Positions 1 to 13,012 of a stretch of DNA of 64,000 nucleotides are shown piece after piece (position 1 is the stretch's first letter; the number at the start of each line of letters is the position of its first letter). The notes beneath the pieces were generated by a model, which was given only the letters and a program-made list of their open reading frames with translations, did no database searches and was not told the DNA's origin. The translations under genes were made by a program, and so were the position numbers. The DNA comes from Helopsaltes ochotensis (lineage: Eukaryota > Chordata > Aves > Passeriformes > Locustellidae), in contig VXBM01000289.1 in assembly GCA_013400155.1 (NCBI GenBank), forward strand, positions 62,001-126,000, in the 5' to 3' direction.

Positions 1-2427
1 GGCTGAGAGGTGGCGTCTCATTTCTACCACCCTGAGAGATAATTGTGAGTGATGCCTGCAAAGCATTCTTACTGTATCAGCGTTAGCAAGCAGAGGGAGC
101 ACAGTGGTTTGGGAACGTGGCAGAGATGAAAAATGGCATTTGGAAATGGGGCTTGAGGATGGCATAATCGTTCCTGTTAAATCTCTGCCTTTCTTTCTGA
201 TTATTAGCCATTTTAAGTGAAATGGGCTTTGCATCTAGAACAAGTCTCTGAACAGATGATTAATGGTTTTATCTGTAATAACTTCACATTTTATAGAACC
301 CTGCTAGGAGTCCACATCTGGTGTGCCAAGCTATTTAAAGCTGTGTTAATTCTGTTAATTGCTCTACGTTTATTTGGACTGCTGGCACCTGCGGGCTTTA
401 GTATAATGGGGGTGGGGGTGTGTGTGTACATTCTCTCTCTCTTTCTAGCTGAGAAAAATTGAGAGGACTATTTCCTCAGCTAGGAACAGTAACCTTGGCA
501 GAACATCCTGGCTGGATTGGTTGTCCTTGAGATTTCCCTTTTTTACTATGGCTGAATGCAGTGCGATTCCAGCCAGAGGCAAGATGCTTCCCTGATTGGG
601 GCAGGAGGTAGGCGGGCAATCTGCTTTTGCATGCACTTACCAACATGAGGCAGCAGCAGCAATAGGGAATGAAGCCAGTGATTTTTCAGAAGGCTGGTCA
701 AGTCCATACCATTCTGATCTTGCTTCTCAGCTGCCTTCTAATGTTCCTTTTCTAGTTTTTGTTTGTGAAGAGTTCCAGTGGGTTTCAAACCCTGAACGGA
801 TGTGAAGATAAGTATGCTGATGTTTTCTGAACTTCTGTCAGAGAAAAGATCTGGCTGTGGAATTCAAGACATTTGAGGTGACTAAAACATTGCTGTGAAA
901 TGCTAGGAGGGCAGAATAGTTGTTTTCACGTTTGCAGCTGGAGTGACCAAACCACTGGAATAATCTGGACCAGGCTCTGATAACAAAATTTTTCCCAGTC
1001 TCTGGCAGGATTACTGCATGGGCAGCAAAATGGGGAAGCAAAGTGTTTCCCTCATATTGTTAACCACTGACTTAAAAGTGCAGCAGAGCTCTAGAGGTTT
1101 GGTACTTGGAGGTTTTAGCTAATATAAGCTCAATATAGCTACTATCTAAGTGGGTAAAGGAGGTGGTTAGAGGTCAGTTCTCTCACACCTCTGCCATGGG
1201 TTTCAAGCCTGTGTTTCAACTTCACTGATGCTAGGACAACTTCCCAACAAATAGACAATTGACTGAGAAGATCAGTTCACACTCTATTACTTGTTTTATG
1301 GCTGTCTTCAAAACAACAGTTTCTTGAGAAGACCAGTGAGACACTAAAGTGAAATCTGTTCTCCTCGTGCTGCTGATATGACCATATGTGTATTTCTGCA
1401 GCTGCCCTCTATAACCCCTTGGTGACTGACCCTATATGGTGACTGACTAAATAGAATACTGTAGCCTCCCAAAGGAGGGGGACTGCCATATCACCCTTCT
1501 GAAAGATGAAAACCACTTACAGCAATGGGAAAATCTTTCTCAAGAGTCTGATCAACCAGGATCCTTGTGATGACTTGTCACTTCTAAAGGACTTTATTTA
1601 TTCTGTGCAGATAATGGTTAAACAGTCAATCGCAATATTAAAATTGGTTACAAAGCAAAGCTCTAAAAGAAGTATATGGTGTTTTCATATTTAAGAAGGG
1701 GTTCTTCCTCTGCAGCTTCAGTGTTCAGCTAACAATGTAAACTGTCAGCTGAACACTTTCCTCCATTTACCTGGTTTATATTCCAGGGCTGATTTGTCCT
1801 AAAGTAGCCTCATCTAAGATAATGAGAACAGTGAATGCTTCCATTCTCCTTGGGTATGGTGTGCTTGCTTCTCCCTCCTTTTCTCAGCCTAGTTCCTGTT
1901 ATTCATAACTGACACTAGTACACCACACAGATATGAAGTGCTGTCACTTCCTCTCTCCTCAGTTTTTTTCTTACTGTGTATTTCTCATATGTTCTCTAAT
2001 TAGCATATGCTTAGCTCTTCTGGCTTCAGGCTAGTTTTCATGTTTACAACCCCTGTGACACATTTTGTTACAACTTCACAAATCATATATCATAGGAGAA
2101 ATTAATTATGCATGTAACTTATTAGGTTAATAACTTTCATCTTATTGTGAACTTCACTTAAAGTTATGCATTAATAATTCAAAGGACAGCTTTGGCATCA
2201 AGTGCATTTTCTAAAGCACTTCAATCCCTTCTTATGCATTTTGTGTCTGTGTGAAAACCGCAGATGGTTTTCAAAAACTTGATTCCAGCTGTTTCCACAT
2301 TTCTCCTGGAGGCTGGATTTGCCTGTGCATCCAGCAGAGGAAGGCAATTAAATGTTGGTCTCCTCTTTGGTTTTGCAACCGGAGTTTAAGAGAAGAACTT
2401 TGTATGTATGAGGACACCTTTTGGTAG

Positions 2428-3194
2428 GAATCATTGAATGGTTTGAATTGGAAGAGACCTTTACATCTCATCTAATCTAACCCCCCTGCAATGAGCAGAG
2501 ACATCTTTTACTAGATCAGGATGTTCAGAGCCCCATGCAGTCTGACTTTGAATGTTTACAGGATCTTGCCACCTCTCTTGAAGGCCTGTGCCAGTGCCTC
2601 ACCACCCTCTTCTAGTTTAAAACCATAAGCCTTGTCCTATTGCAACAGGCCCTGCAAAAAAATTTGTCCCTGTCTTTCTTAACAGCGCTCCTTTAGTACT
2701 GAAAGACTGCAATGAAGTTTCTGCAGAGCCGTCTCTTCTTCAGGCTGAACAATTTGAACTCTCTCAGGCCATCCTCATAGGAGAGGTGCTTTTGCCCTCT
2801 GCTCACCTTTGTGGCCCTCCTCTGCACCTGCTCCAGGGCTTTCAGCTGACCTTGTTGAACATGATGAGGTTCCCATGAGCCCACTTCTTGAGCCTGTACA
2901 GATCCCTCTGGATGGCATCCCATTCTTCAAGGTGTGTCAGCTGCACCACTCAGCTGGTGTCATCTCCAGACTTGCTGAAGGTGCACTTGATGACACTGTC
3001 TATGTCATTGATGAAGGTTCTGAACAGTCACAGTCCCACTTGTCACTGATCTCCATTTGGACATTGAGGCATTGACGAAGCCCTTTGGATGCAACCATAT
3101 GATCAATTTCTCATCCAGTGAATAGTCCAGACATCTAAATCCAAATTTCTCTAATTTAGAAGGATGGATGTTGCGAAGAGCCGTGTCAAAGGCC
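2428..3194 (-). mobile_element. CR1 LINE fragment, 3' portion
   Basis: Read on the minus strand, this is the 3' part of a chicken-repeat-1 (CR1) non-LTR retrotransposon. The low-coordinate end has the CR1 3' terminus (GAATCATTGAATGG on plus) followed by TTGGAAGAGACCTTTA. Further along are CR1 landmarks of the reverse-transcriptase region read antisense: TCTTCTTCAGGCTGAACAA, CCTCTGCACCTGCTCCAGGG, CAGATCCCTCTGGATGGCAT and ACATTGAGGCATTGACGAAG. It carries many substitutions and frameshifts and is 5'-truncated, as CR1 copies usually are. Similarity to CR1 stops near 3194, where the inverted-repeat unit at 3195 begins. Confidence 0.88.
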
Positions 3195-3296
3195 TAGATC
3201 TGAAAACTGCCTCCTCAAATACCCAGGCAAGTCTAACAGATCAGCTGTGTGGCAATACTCCCCTAAAACCATTCCACAGACTCCACTTCTTTGGAG
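3195..3296 (+). repeat. Unrecognised repeat unit, copy 1 of an inverted pair
   Basis: About 102 bases match the reverse complement of 4384-4487 at roughly 85% identity, counted by eye. Shared blocks include CCTCCTCAAATACCC, GCAAGTCT and CACAGACTCCACTT. It starts exactly where CR1 similarity ends. I do not recognise the family; it could be an LTR end, a DNA-transposon terminus or part of another interspersed repeat. Confidence 0.8.
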
Positions 3297-4029
3297 TGCA
3301 GCAGACAAGCTTTGCTGGTAGTGATAAGGATTTAGGAATTGTATTTGAGCTGTCTCAGCCAGGAGCTTCCTTGGTTCCTTGAGGCCTCAATAAGTGTATG
3401 GACAGGAATTGTAGTCTAGTTTTCAGAAGTCTTTCAGTGATGTGTCCCACCAAAAGCCTCTTCAGGAACTGAAAAAGTAATGGCAGGGAAAGAAGGTCTG
3501 GGCACAGTGGAAGAACTGGGTGGAAGGTAAAAACCAGAACAAAATAAACAGAATGCACTAAATAGTTCCCATGGGAGGGCCTTAGTGGAAGGACTTTGGG
3601 GATTCATGCTGAGGTCTGAAGATTCATTCATGGAATTATGAGTGAAAAGGGATGTGGATGTAGATGACAAACATTTTACTGAGAATATGACAATTGTCAG
3701 GTGAGGATTGTCTGCAGAAAGCAGAGGATGACCTAGTAATGCTGAATGTTTGGACAAATAAATGGCAGATTAAATTAAATGTATGTAAACATAAATTGAG
3801 GTGTTTATATTGGGAGGGAGAGAAAAGAATCCCTATTATGCATATGCAATGATGGACTTGAAGTTGTTTCTGATGTTTTATTAAATAATTGTTTAAAAAC
3901 ATTTGCTTAGTGGTCAGTATTGGGCAAGTAAGCACATCTAATCTTATGCATTTCTAGGAAGGGAATAAGAATGAAACAGAAAATATAGTGATGTCATTAA
4001 ATGCAGCCACACTCAACACTGTCATCCTG

Positions 4030-4325
4030 TCATTTTAATCTCAGAAAGGGGAGAAGAGCAACAAAGATCATCAAAGGTCATTAGAGAGACTTCTATACAA
4101 GAACTGTCAATACAGTCTGGGGTTCTTTGTAACAGAACTGATAGGAAAAGAATATGAGAGTGGGGAATCATAGTGTATTTTCTGTTTCTTTTGGAATACA
4201 GGGACTAAGTGGAAGCTCAAAAGACAAAAGCTTCAGAACAATCAAAAAGAAATATGATGGCAATTAAGGTCATGGGAGTCCTTGCCATGGGATGTTACTG
4301 TGCCTGAAAAAATCACAGAAGAAAA
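4030..4325 (+). mobile_element. Ancient CR1-like LINE fragment (plus strand)
   Basis: The order of motifs matches the 3' end of the reverse-transcriptase region of old amniote CR1/L3-type LINEs read in sense: AAAGATCATCAAAGG, then a strongly decayed TTCTATACAAGAACTG block, then AGTCCTTGCCATGGGATGTT, which corresponds to the common LINE phrase for 'aactccttgccagaggatgtt'. The copy is highly diverged and has no coding capacity. Confidence 0.6.
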
Positions 4326-4383
4326 ATTATTGATGGTATATGAAATACAAAGACATAAGTTTCTGCATGCAGACTCTCACAAG

Positions 4384-4487
4384 CTCCAAATAAGTGGAGT
4401 CTGTGAAATGATTTTAAGGGTGGGTCCTGCCACATAGATGCTCTGTCAGACTTGCTTGGGTATTTGAGGAGGTGGTTTTCAGATATA
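4384..4487 (-). repeat. Unrecognised repeat unit, copy 2 of an inverted pair
   Basis: This is the minus-strand partner of 3195-3296, about 85% identical with one small indel. It lies just after an ancient plus-strand CR1 fragment. The two copies face opposite ways about 1.1 kb apart, so a transcript across them could fold into a long imperfect stem. Confidence 0.8.
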
Positions 4488-7049
4488 GGATACTGATTCA
4501 ATGTAATACAGAGAATTTTATGTTTAAATATCTCCTGGTACAGCTGCACCATTTCTAGGCTCTGTGCAGTATTTAAAAGTTGATATTCCATTTACTTTGC
4601 GTTCTATTAACTACAGTGTGCCACAACCCATTGAGGGCCATAGTACACATAATCCTTTCATTGCAAGTATTGCATAACAAGGTCATGTTCTTGAGGGCTT
4701 GTACACAGCTGAGGGGGAAGGCAGCAGAGAATCAGTTTGGAGTGAAGTTTGGCATACAGGTTTGTGCAGCTATGTGTAGATGTGGAAGTGAGATGTGATA
4801 GGAAGAGCTGGAGGAACAGACACACAGGAGTGGAGAAAAGGTTGGAGTCCCCATGTTGGCAGGAGGTGTAATGGTGCCCACTTGAATGAAAATTAGGTGT
4901 TCATATATGTAGGCAGCCTACATTTGAGGAAGTTGCTTTAAATGAAAAGCAAAACAAGGAGGGCTAGATGAATCCCAGATGCTTACAGGGAAGTGCAAAA
5001 CAACTTGAACTTCTTTTACCATTTGTAGTTATTAAGTCCCCCAAAATGATTGGAAGTGAGGATATTAGAAGCAGTTTTACAGCTCTGCTTGTTGAGCTGC
5101 ATTGTAAAAGGATTTGTCTTTCATTAAAGATGATCTTTCTATGTATGGAATTGAGTATTCTGTAAAGGTTTGGAGGGAGATTTGCAATAGGAAAATTTCC
5201 TCAGATCACTACAGGTTGTGGTAGCTGCAGACAGCTCTCAAGCCTTAATTTGGATTTGGGGATTTTTCCATCCATGACTAATGGTCAGACAGTGATCATT
5301 TGTATTTTTTCCCCTGTGGCTGTAACTGTGGAAGTAACTGTTAAGAAGGTTTATTACTGCCCTACTGGACCCCTTTGCTGAGCACTGAATTCATCTGGAG
5401 TTGTCTTTTACAGGAGACTTAAAGCGCAAGGAGCATTTTTTCCTTCCTCAGAAGGGTGGACTGGTGCTGTGTAAAAAAAGGATGATAAGTGTTTACCCTA
5501 CTGGGACAAACCCCAGAGAATAATAGATATTAGAAATAGTAAACATCTATCAGGTCACCTTGTCCATCTTCTCCTTCCAGGAGTGCCATTTTTCCCTTCA
5601 GTGTATTAACTTGGAAACGTTCCTACAAAGAGTTATTCTCCATGGGACTGTGACTGTCATTTTCTGTGTTCTGTTTGCTGCTGCTAAAGATGTCTTAGGA
5701 CAAGTAAGGCTTCTCTTTGCACCTTGGTTTCTTTGCATTTTGGGTACTGGAGACTTAACAGCAAACATACAAGAAAATAAAAAGCAACTAAATTGAAAAG
5801 AATTATTATTTGGAGAATTACATATATTAGCACTACTTAGTTATTTAAAGACTTTCTCAGCTAAGAAATCATGTGAAAAACTGGCCAAAGTTATTCAATG
5901 GACAAGTGGCAGGAAACAACACCTGAATCTGTTGCTTAATTCAGCAGAATACAAATGCCTGCTACTCAGACTGAATACACAGTCATATTTTCTCTTCCCA
6001 ATTAAGTGATTTGTGGCACATAGGCGTTTAAAAATGTCAGAGAATTTTAAGGCCCAAAACCCCCTCCATACCCAGCTAGCTCAGCTGTCAGGTGATTATT
6101 CATCCCTGCTTATATGTGGATTCAGAGTGGTCATAAACAACAAACATAAAGCCTCACTTTCTCCTATGTCCCCCACACTAGATCTAATAATTTGGACCTC
6201 TTTTTAAGTGATTGTGTTGGTTAACCACCTCCTACTACAAAAGCAATTGGGCCTTTAATCTGTTTGGAATTTGTCTGACAATGACCCCTAAACGTGGATT
6301 CTTTTGATGCAGTTTTCTACTGAAACAAAGATGCTTCAGAAATCTGGTGGTTTTCCTTTATTTGCTGTAATCAAATCTTTTCTTTATTCATCTTTTGAAA
6401 ACTAAACCAATGGAGCCCCTTATATTTTCCGCTAAGACATTTATTCTAGTTTTCAAATGATGTTGAAGCTGCTTGATATAATCTTTGCAATTATTTAGAG
6501 TCCTTTAACAAAATGTAGACGTTAGAATTATACCTAGGGTTACAGTGCATATGGTATTAATGCTGCATATTGCTTATTTTATTCATTTGTCCTGAGACTG
6601 TACTGCTGTTTTGCCCACAGTGCTTTACTGGAAACTCACATTTCCTCCTCTGATGTTTTCTGAATTGTTTTTAAGGGTGCAGCTCCCTTGCAGCTTCCCC
6701 TTCCTGGTTCTACAGTTCATGGCATGTCTTCCATGTTTGTAAGCTTAAAAATTTATTTAAGTATTCAAATGTTTTAAAAGCTTGGAATGAAAGGGTCTGA
6801 ACTTTCATGCTTTATGAATAAATCTGTATAACTGACATGTCATTAAGGTTGTTCAGTCATCTTCCAAATTGGTGTTACCTTAAAGTATCATCTTCATTTT
6901 CATATTTACTTCTAGGTAAATGATAAAATATTTAATATTATTGCATCAAACATCGATTCTTATGGTGCATTAGAAATGCCCCTTATCCGTAATGCTACCC
7001 CACTGAAAAATACTTCATGAGACTTATCAGATGAGGACTGATGATCCAC

Positions 7050-7087
7050 CTATCTATCTAATCTATCTGTCTGTCTATCTATCAATC
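7050..7087 (+). repeat. (CTAT)n / (CTGT)n microsatellite
   Basis: An interrupted tetranucleotide repeat (CTAT, with CTGT variants) of about 38 bases in the first intron. Confidence 0.9.
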
Positions 7088-7864
7088 ATTACATCCTGTT
7101 TTGTTCTTGTATGCTGTTTATTTGAGCAGAGCTGTCTTCTGGTGTTCAGCAAAATACCTTAAAAATGTTTCATCTGTACTTGCACCATTGGCATTCAAAT
7201 TATATCAGGTTTATTTGACAGAAGCTCCTTTTATACAGGAACATCTAATGACAGTAAGTATTGTATTCCTCTCCTTTAATGTTTTTATTAAGCACTTCAG
7301 ATAGAAGCTGTTGTGCTATTTCCTCCAGGGTTGATGTTTCCTCCAGGCTAAACCCTTCTACGGTTATACATCTTGTCCTGTTTGGCTTTTTAAAACATTC
7401 ACACAACATTATCATTCTTTTATTCTTCTGTTATCTTTCTGTTATTTCAAGATTAAAAATAAACCCCAGTGGATCATAAATCTCCTCATTCAGCTCTTTT
7501 AAGAAATTGGAGCAAGTGACCCAAGTCTGTGAAATTAAAAATAAAACATATTTATTCCTGGTAGCTGATCAACATCCTCTTTTATTCTCGTGGATTGCAA
7601 AATACTTTGTCATCTTCTCTTGTGGTATAAACACTTAAGTTCTTCATGTATTTATATCTGACAGAGAAAAACATTGCATACTTCATAAATTATATAAGAT
7701 GAACCTTTTAAATGAACAGTTGTCATCTTGGTGTTATGGTGGACTTTTGTATCAAGATACAACCTTGTTTTAACCACTAGTGCATCCTACAGTGATTTAA
7801 AGACTTAATTATTTTCATTGAATGGCTAGGAAACATTGCACATTACTCCCAACCTGAATATAGT

Positions 7865-7891
7865 TGATATAGTTGTGATTCAACTATATCA
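7865..7891. repeat. Perfect 11-bp inverted repeat
   Basis: TGATATAGTTG and CAACTATATCA are exact reverse complements separated by the five bases TGATT, giving an 11-bp stem hairpin. It is AT-rich and has no terminator context; function unknown. Confidence 0.75.
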
Positions 7892-10293
7892 TTATGCTTT
7901 TATCTCCTAAACTAAAGCAGATCTCTTCTGTCACATGGAGATCCCTGTAGCGTATAGATTTGGGTCAGGTTGTAACCCACCTTTGGGTTAAATAGAGGGA
8001 ATTCATTGCATAGCTCACCCAGTATAGTATAAGATTAAGAGGTTTTTGTGTTCTTTGATGTTTTTTAACATATTTTTTTAAAGCATAGGTAAGATCACAG
8101 GCCGCAGTATTATGAAATGGTTTCACTAGTACTCTATATATAATCAGTGTCTTTTGTCTGTACTTTCTTGGTAGTTTCCTACTTTGACACTGAAGAATCA
8201 CAGTTAGTCTCCTTCAGAACTGCTTTACAAAGGCATTTCATGTTCAATTGGTTATGCACCAAGGCATGCATGCTCTTTTCATAGTCACTATTTGGAAGGC
8301 TTAGATACGGTTCCCATTGTGTGAGAGTTGCTTACAGTCTTTGATCCTAAATCTATAATCTAGCAATGGCCTGAACTGAAATAATGTGTCTGAGTATATA
8401 TTATTATATGCATGTCAAAGTGATAAGTAATCTGAGATTTAGCTATCTTATTGTTCTTTTCTGAAAAAACACCTTAGGTGTCGTGACTATTTTGTAGGAA
8501 ACTGCTCTGTGGTTGTAGTTCAGTTGATGTAGGATTGAAAGTTTCTGGGCAGTGTCACTTTCCCCAGTGTGCTGCCTCAGTCTGCCTCTCTCTGGCATCT
8601 GGAAAGTTTTATTAATAATACTTCTTCCATAAAATTGCAAGAAACCTCAAAGAGAAATGTACCTGTTTGTGTGCTTCCTCTTCTTGCCCTGATTTTTTTT
8701 TTTTTTTTGATGCAGGGGATCCATTAAAATAAGCCTGCTGTCCTAAATTTTTGGTAATTAATGGTACAAGTTGATCCTTACGTTTCTCCATGTCAGTGGA
8801 AACTCACTTGCAGTTTGCTACCTCCTCACTTTGCTGTCTACATCAGTGTCTTCAACATATAATAATCAATAACAATTGTAGTAATAGTAGTAATAATGTA
8901 ATTGTAATGTTCCTTTAGTGGCATAGATTTTATGTTCAGCCTGGCAAAATGAAACTTGGTTTTAGAAGACATTGGCTGTGCATCTTATACTTCTTATAGG
9001 AACATGCAAGCCAAGTCCGCAAGATGTGATTAACATGAGGGGGTTTATTTTCTTGCTTCAAACTAATTTTAGGGTTTGACTTTCTGGGTCTAATACTTCT
9101 AAATAAGCAAGAAAAAAAATGGCAGGAGGCTGATGGTCTGCCTTTAAGAGGCATGTTAGCCTATGTAGGACAAAACAAATTTGTATCACAGTGCAGAAAC
9201 AGCAGTTGAGAACTCTCCTCTTGTCTGGCTTCTGAACTTCTGTGGCTTTGTGAGGGTCTAATAGGATCTGGAACAATGTCTGTAACCCATCTTTCCTTTT
9301 AGAAGTATTTTAGGAAATAATTCTTACCCTTATTAATACCTGTTGACAGACCTGCATGCAAATGATGGGTTTGCAGTGAGAGGTATGAGGCTTGTAGATG
9401 CCAGATGATTATGAGATTCCTGTGCTTTGAAGGGCAAATAAATTGTGTTATAAAACCATACAGACCTTATTGACAGAATGACTGAGGAGTTAGAGAAATA
9501 ACTTGCCTGTTTTGTTTACTATTTATATTGTTTCCAAAGCAAAATATGGAAGTATGGGGTAGCTGAAAAATGCAACCCTTTCAAAGTCTGTTGCCATAGG
9601 GAAAGAAAGAGAAAAAAAAAAAAAAATTATAGAAAACAGCAGCACTTTCAGTGTGCCATAACCATCACCACTAATGCTCTCCTTCTGAGTGCCTTAAATG
9701 TGAACAATGACATCCTGGGAATGGCAGGACACAGTGATGCTGGGAAGCATCATGGTCTGAACATATATTCTCTAACGATGTACTTTTCAGCATTTTCCTC
9801 TTAATATTCAGTGCATAGGGGCTTTTTTTATGTGGCTGTTGTGTTTTTTGGGTTTTTTTTTCTTCTTTCTTCTTAATTGCCTTTTTGAAATAGTACAATA
9901 ATCAGAGCTGACATTGAGTCATTTGAAATTGGAACAGGACCGTAAGCAATAATGTGCCAAATCCAGTATAGTTTGCATTAGAAATACTTCACTTAAAAGA
10001 CCCTGTTATCATTTTCTTTGCCTCCTCCCTTGTCTGTGCTTCTTTCAGGTTTGACCATGCCAGTGTGAAAGAAAAAGACATGTACGAAGGAGCATGGTTA
10101 GGTTATGCAAAGTCCCATTCAGCACACAGTCCAGGGTCATGTACAGCAAAGTTAGTTGCATCTTCTGAACTGCTATCTTACTTCTGAATATACTGGAGGG
10201 TGTGGAAAGGCTAAATCTTCAGTCAAAAGGATTCTGGTGTAATCTCACCTCCACCAGTCTTTTCTCTAATGGTAACTCCATCCTTGTGTGGTT

Positions 10294-10846
10294 TGTCATG
10301 GTTTAACCCCAGCCAGCAGCCAAGCACGGTGCAGCCACCAGCTGGGTGGGGGAGAGAACCAAAAGGGCAAAACTGAGAACACTTGTGAGTTGAGATAAAG
10401 ATAATTTAATAGGCAAAGAAAAAGCCATGCACGCATGCAAAGCAAAACAAGGAATAGATTCAGTGCTTCCCATGGCAGGCAGGTGTTCAGCCATCTCCAG
10501 GAGAGCAGGGCTCCATCACATGTAACAATGACTTGGGAAGATGAACACCATCACTCCAAACATCCCTCCCCTCCTCCTGCTTCCCCCCCTTTCTATACTG
10601 AGCATGATGTCACATGGCCTGGAGTATCCCTTTGGGCACTGGGGTCACCTCTCCTGGCTGTGCCTCCTCCCAACTTCCTCACCAGTGTGGCAGTACAGAA
10701 ATCAGAGAAGGCCTTGGCTCTGTGTAAGCCCTCCTCAGCAATAACAAAAACATCTCTAAATTGCCATCACCGTGTTCAGCACAAATGAAAAACACAGCCC
10801 CATACCAGCCACTGTGAAGAAAATTATCTCAGCCCAAACCAGCACA
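10294..10846 (-). mobile_element. Solo LTR of an avian endogenous retrovirus (copy 1)
   Basis: On the minus strand the element begins TGTGCTGGTTT and ends GGTTAAACCATGACA, the TG...CA ends of an LTR family I know from bird genomes. It has a poly(A) signal (ATTAAA, on plus as TTTAAT near 10407) upstream of TCTTTATCTCAAC, and a TATA-like AGTATAGAAA near 10595-10604. It is homologous along its length to the copy at 36987-37566. No gag, pol or env coding lies beside it, so it is a solo LTR, presumably left by recombination between the two LTRs of a provirus. A clean target-site duplication could not be seen (TGGTT on the left, GTGTT on the right). The 117-residue open frame inside it is incidental. 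It is antisense to NRXN3. Confidence 0.85.
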
Positions 10847-11114
10847 GTGTTTCAATAATAAGATATGCTCTTGCTGTGTGAGCTACTTTGAGGGGAAGAG
10901 GATAGCAGTAATCAGAAGGCCAAGCAGTTCGTTGGTCACACAGCTGCATAAGAACAGAATGTGGGGATCTGCATGCAGATGATGTGCATTCTTCTAACGC
11001 TGCTTTTACTGTCCTGGATAAACATGGGCTGGGCATCAGTTAGTGGGTGGTGAGCAAGTTTGGTGCATCACTTGTCTGTCTTGGGTTTTCTTCCTCTCTC
11101 CTTTGTTGTCTCCT

Positions 11115-11165
11115 TTTTCTTCTTCTTCTTCTTCTTCATCATCATCATCATCATCATTATCATTC
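11115..11165 (+). repeat. Compound (TTC)n (ATC)n microsatellite
   Basis: About seven TTC units run into about seven ATC units, then an interrupted end. In one frame it reads as poly-Ser, in another as Phe then Ile, which explains two chance ORFs. Confidence 0.93.
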
Positions 11166-12692
11166 CATTCTTATCTCAGCCTACAAGTTTTACCTTTTAT
11201 TTTATTGATGATTCTCCTCCCCCTCCCATGTGGTGCTGTGTTGCTGGCTAGGGTTAAATCACAACAGCATAGCCTAAAAATCACAAGTGAAGGATGAGTA
11301 CACATGTACACACATGCAGCAGAGTGCATGCAGGTGCTGTTTACAAATGTGTGCAAACCCATATATATGCCCTTAGTAGCTACCAGTGCAGATCGATGCA
11401 TGAGTACATAAATACATATGCTTTCTTATGCATCTGTGCGCAGTAGATGGATATGTAAATATATGTAAGTACATCTACGCAAACAAATAGAGCATGTAGG
11501 CTGATTACATGTCCAGACATCCAACCAGTCCTGCACTGAGAAATATATATGTGTCCTTGCTTCCAGGAAATTTTTTTCAAGTTTTGTGACTATGTCAGCC
11601 ATTTTATTATTCCTTTTTTTTTCCCCTTTAGCTGCCAGTAAAACACACAGACAAGTTTTCTTGATACATTAGAAAAAGAATGGCTGACTGATTTCTATGT
11701 ATTTTGCTATTTTTGACAGTGCTTGCTTAGTGCAAGGAGCATAAAACTGCTGTGGAGGAGGAATAGTAGGTTCTTTGAGTGCCATGTAGACAGCCCAATC
11801 ATTTCTATATTCTGGTCAACGTGGTCTGGATAATAACAAGAGCAGAGCCCTCTTGTCAACCCCCTCCTCCACAGGAGTCAACTCCAGAAATGGAAGTTCA
11901 ACATGTTCTGAAGCTGCTTCTGTCACAGTAGTACTTCAATACTCTTTAAAGGTTGGAAAAGGTTGTTGGAACTTAAACCTCTAAAGTGCATAGGAACAGA
12001 AAGGTTCAGGCAAATTCTTGCCAGAGAGTGGCTAAGGCAGATTTTGTTTTCTGTCTGTTAGTGTTTGAGCAATGTAAGCTCGATTGCTCTGCTTAAGATC
12101 TGGTATAGATCATTTTTAAGCAGTAAGACAGTACTGAGCTAAAGAGAAAATGTAAGTAAATTAGTCTTGTATCCAAGAAGCTTTCTTAGACCTGAGATCA
12201 GTCTTCCTTGAGGCCCACACAGCGGAGATGGGAACCCCATGCCTGGGTACATGAAAATGACATTGTAGCAAAAGCAAACAAATGGAGGGAAAGGTATTTA
12301 TTATTGTTCAGTATTTACATTATAGAATTCTAAAACTGAAAGAGATTAGTAGATTATTTGCGCTGACCTCAGTCACCAAAATATTTTCTCCAGTTTAGGC
12401 ACAAGGTAGTATATAGGAAGAAGGATTATTCTTTCTTGCTATCTATTGACTTGTGTTATGGGTTGACACAGTTTGATTTTTGGTTAAGGATGTTTAATTA
12501 AGGAGAAATGTAGAATATTGCCCTGTCAGGACCTTGGAGTTGTTTTGATGGGGACGGACACCTATCAGAGTGTGCTTTAGATATTGGTATGCTGTTTGAC
12601 TACTGAGAAACTACTTTGGAAGTACACACATGAAGCTGGGATTGTTTAGGCCAAGCTTTTTCCTTCTTCAACAGTTGAACAGGTAATATCTA

Positions 12693-13012
12693 AGCCGGCC
12701 GGGCCTGCTGCTTTCCCTCCACGCCCTCCTGCGGGGGCGGTGAGGGGGAAGCCGGCCTGAGCGCAGCCAGGCTCCGCCGGCCTCCCAGGCTCGGCCAGGT
12801 GACACTGTAAGAAGCGAGGGGGCCCAGTCTGGGCTGCCAGGCCTGGCCGGGCCCCCTGGGGGCCGCTGCCCGCGTGGGACTGGCCCGGGCCGGCTTCAGC
12901 CCTTTCCCACCCCCATCCCCCCGGCCGCCTGCCCTGGGAAGGGGGAAGGCTGCAGCTCGGGCGGCGGCGGCCGGCCTGGCCGGGCCCTGCCCCAGGACCT
13001 GTTTGTGGGGCT
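12693..13012. promoter_or_regulatory. CpG-rich segment inside the solo LTR
   Basis: About 320 bases are strongly GC-rich with many intact CpG pairs (GGCCGG, GCGGGGGCGG, GGGCGGCGGCGGCC) in an otherwise AT-rich intron. Several GGGCGG-type boxes are Sp1-like. This may be the promoter region of the LTR. The retained CpGs suggest a fairly recent insertion or protection from methylation decay. Activity is inferred, not shown. The minus-strand 135-residue open frame across it is a side effect of base composition. Confidence 0.5.

Noticed and set aside
10435..10788. 117-residue ORF, and its relative at 37143-37607
   Set aside because: Both are readings of the LTR on the strand opposite to its transcription; they share sequence because the LTR copies are homologous, not because they encode a protein.
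10289..10851. Target-site duplication for solo LTR copy 1
   Set aside because: The flanks TGGTT and GTGTT do not match well enough to claim a duplication.
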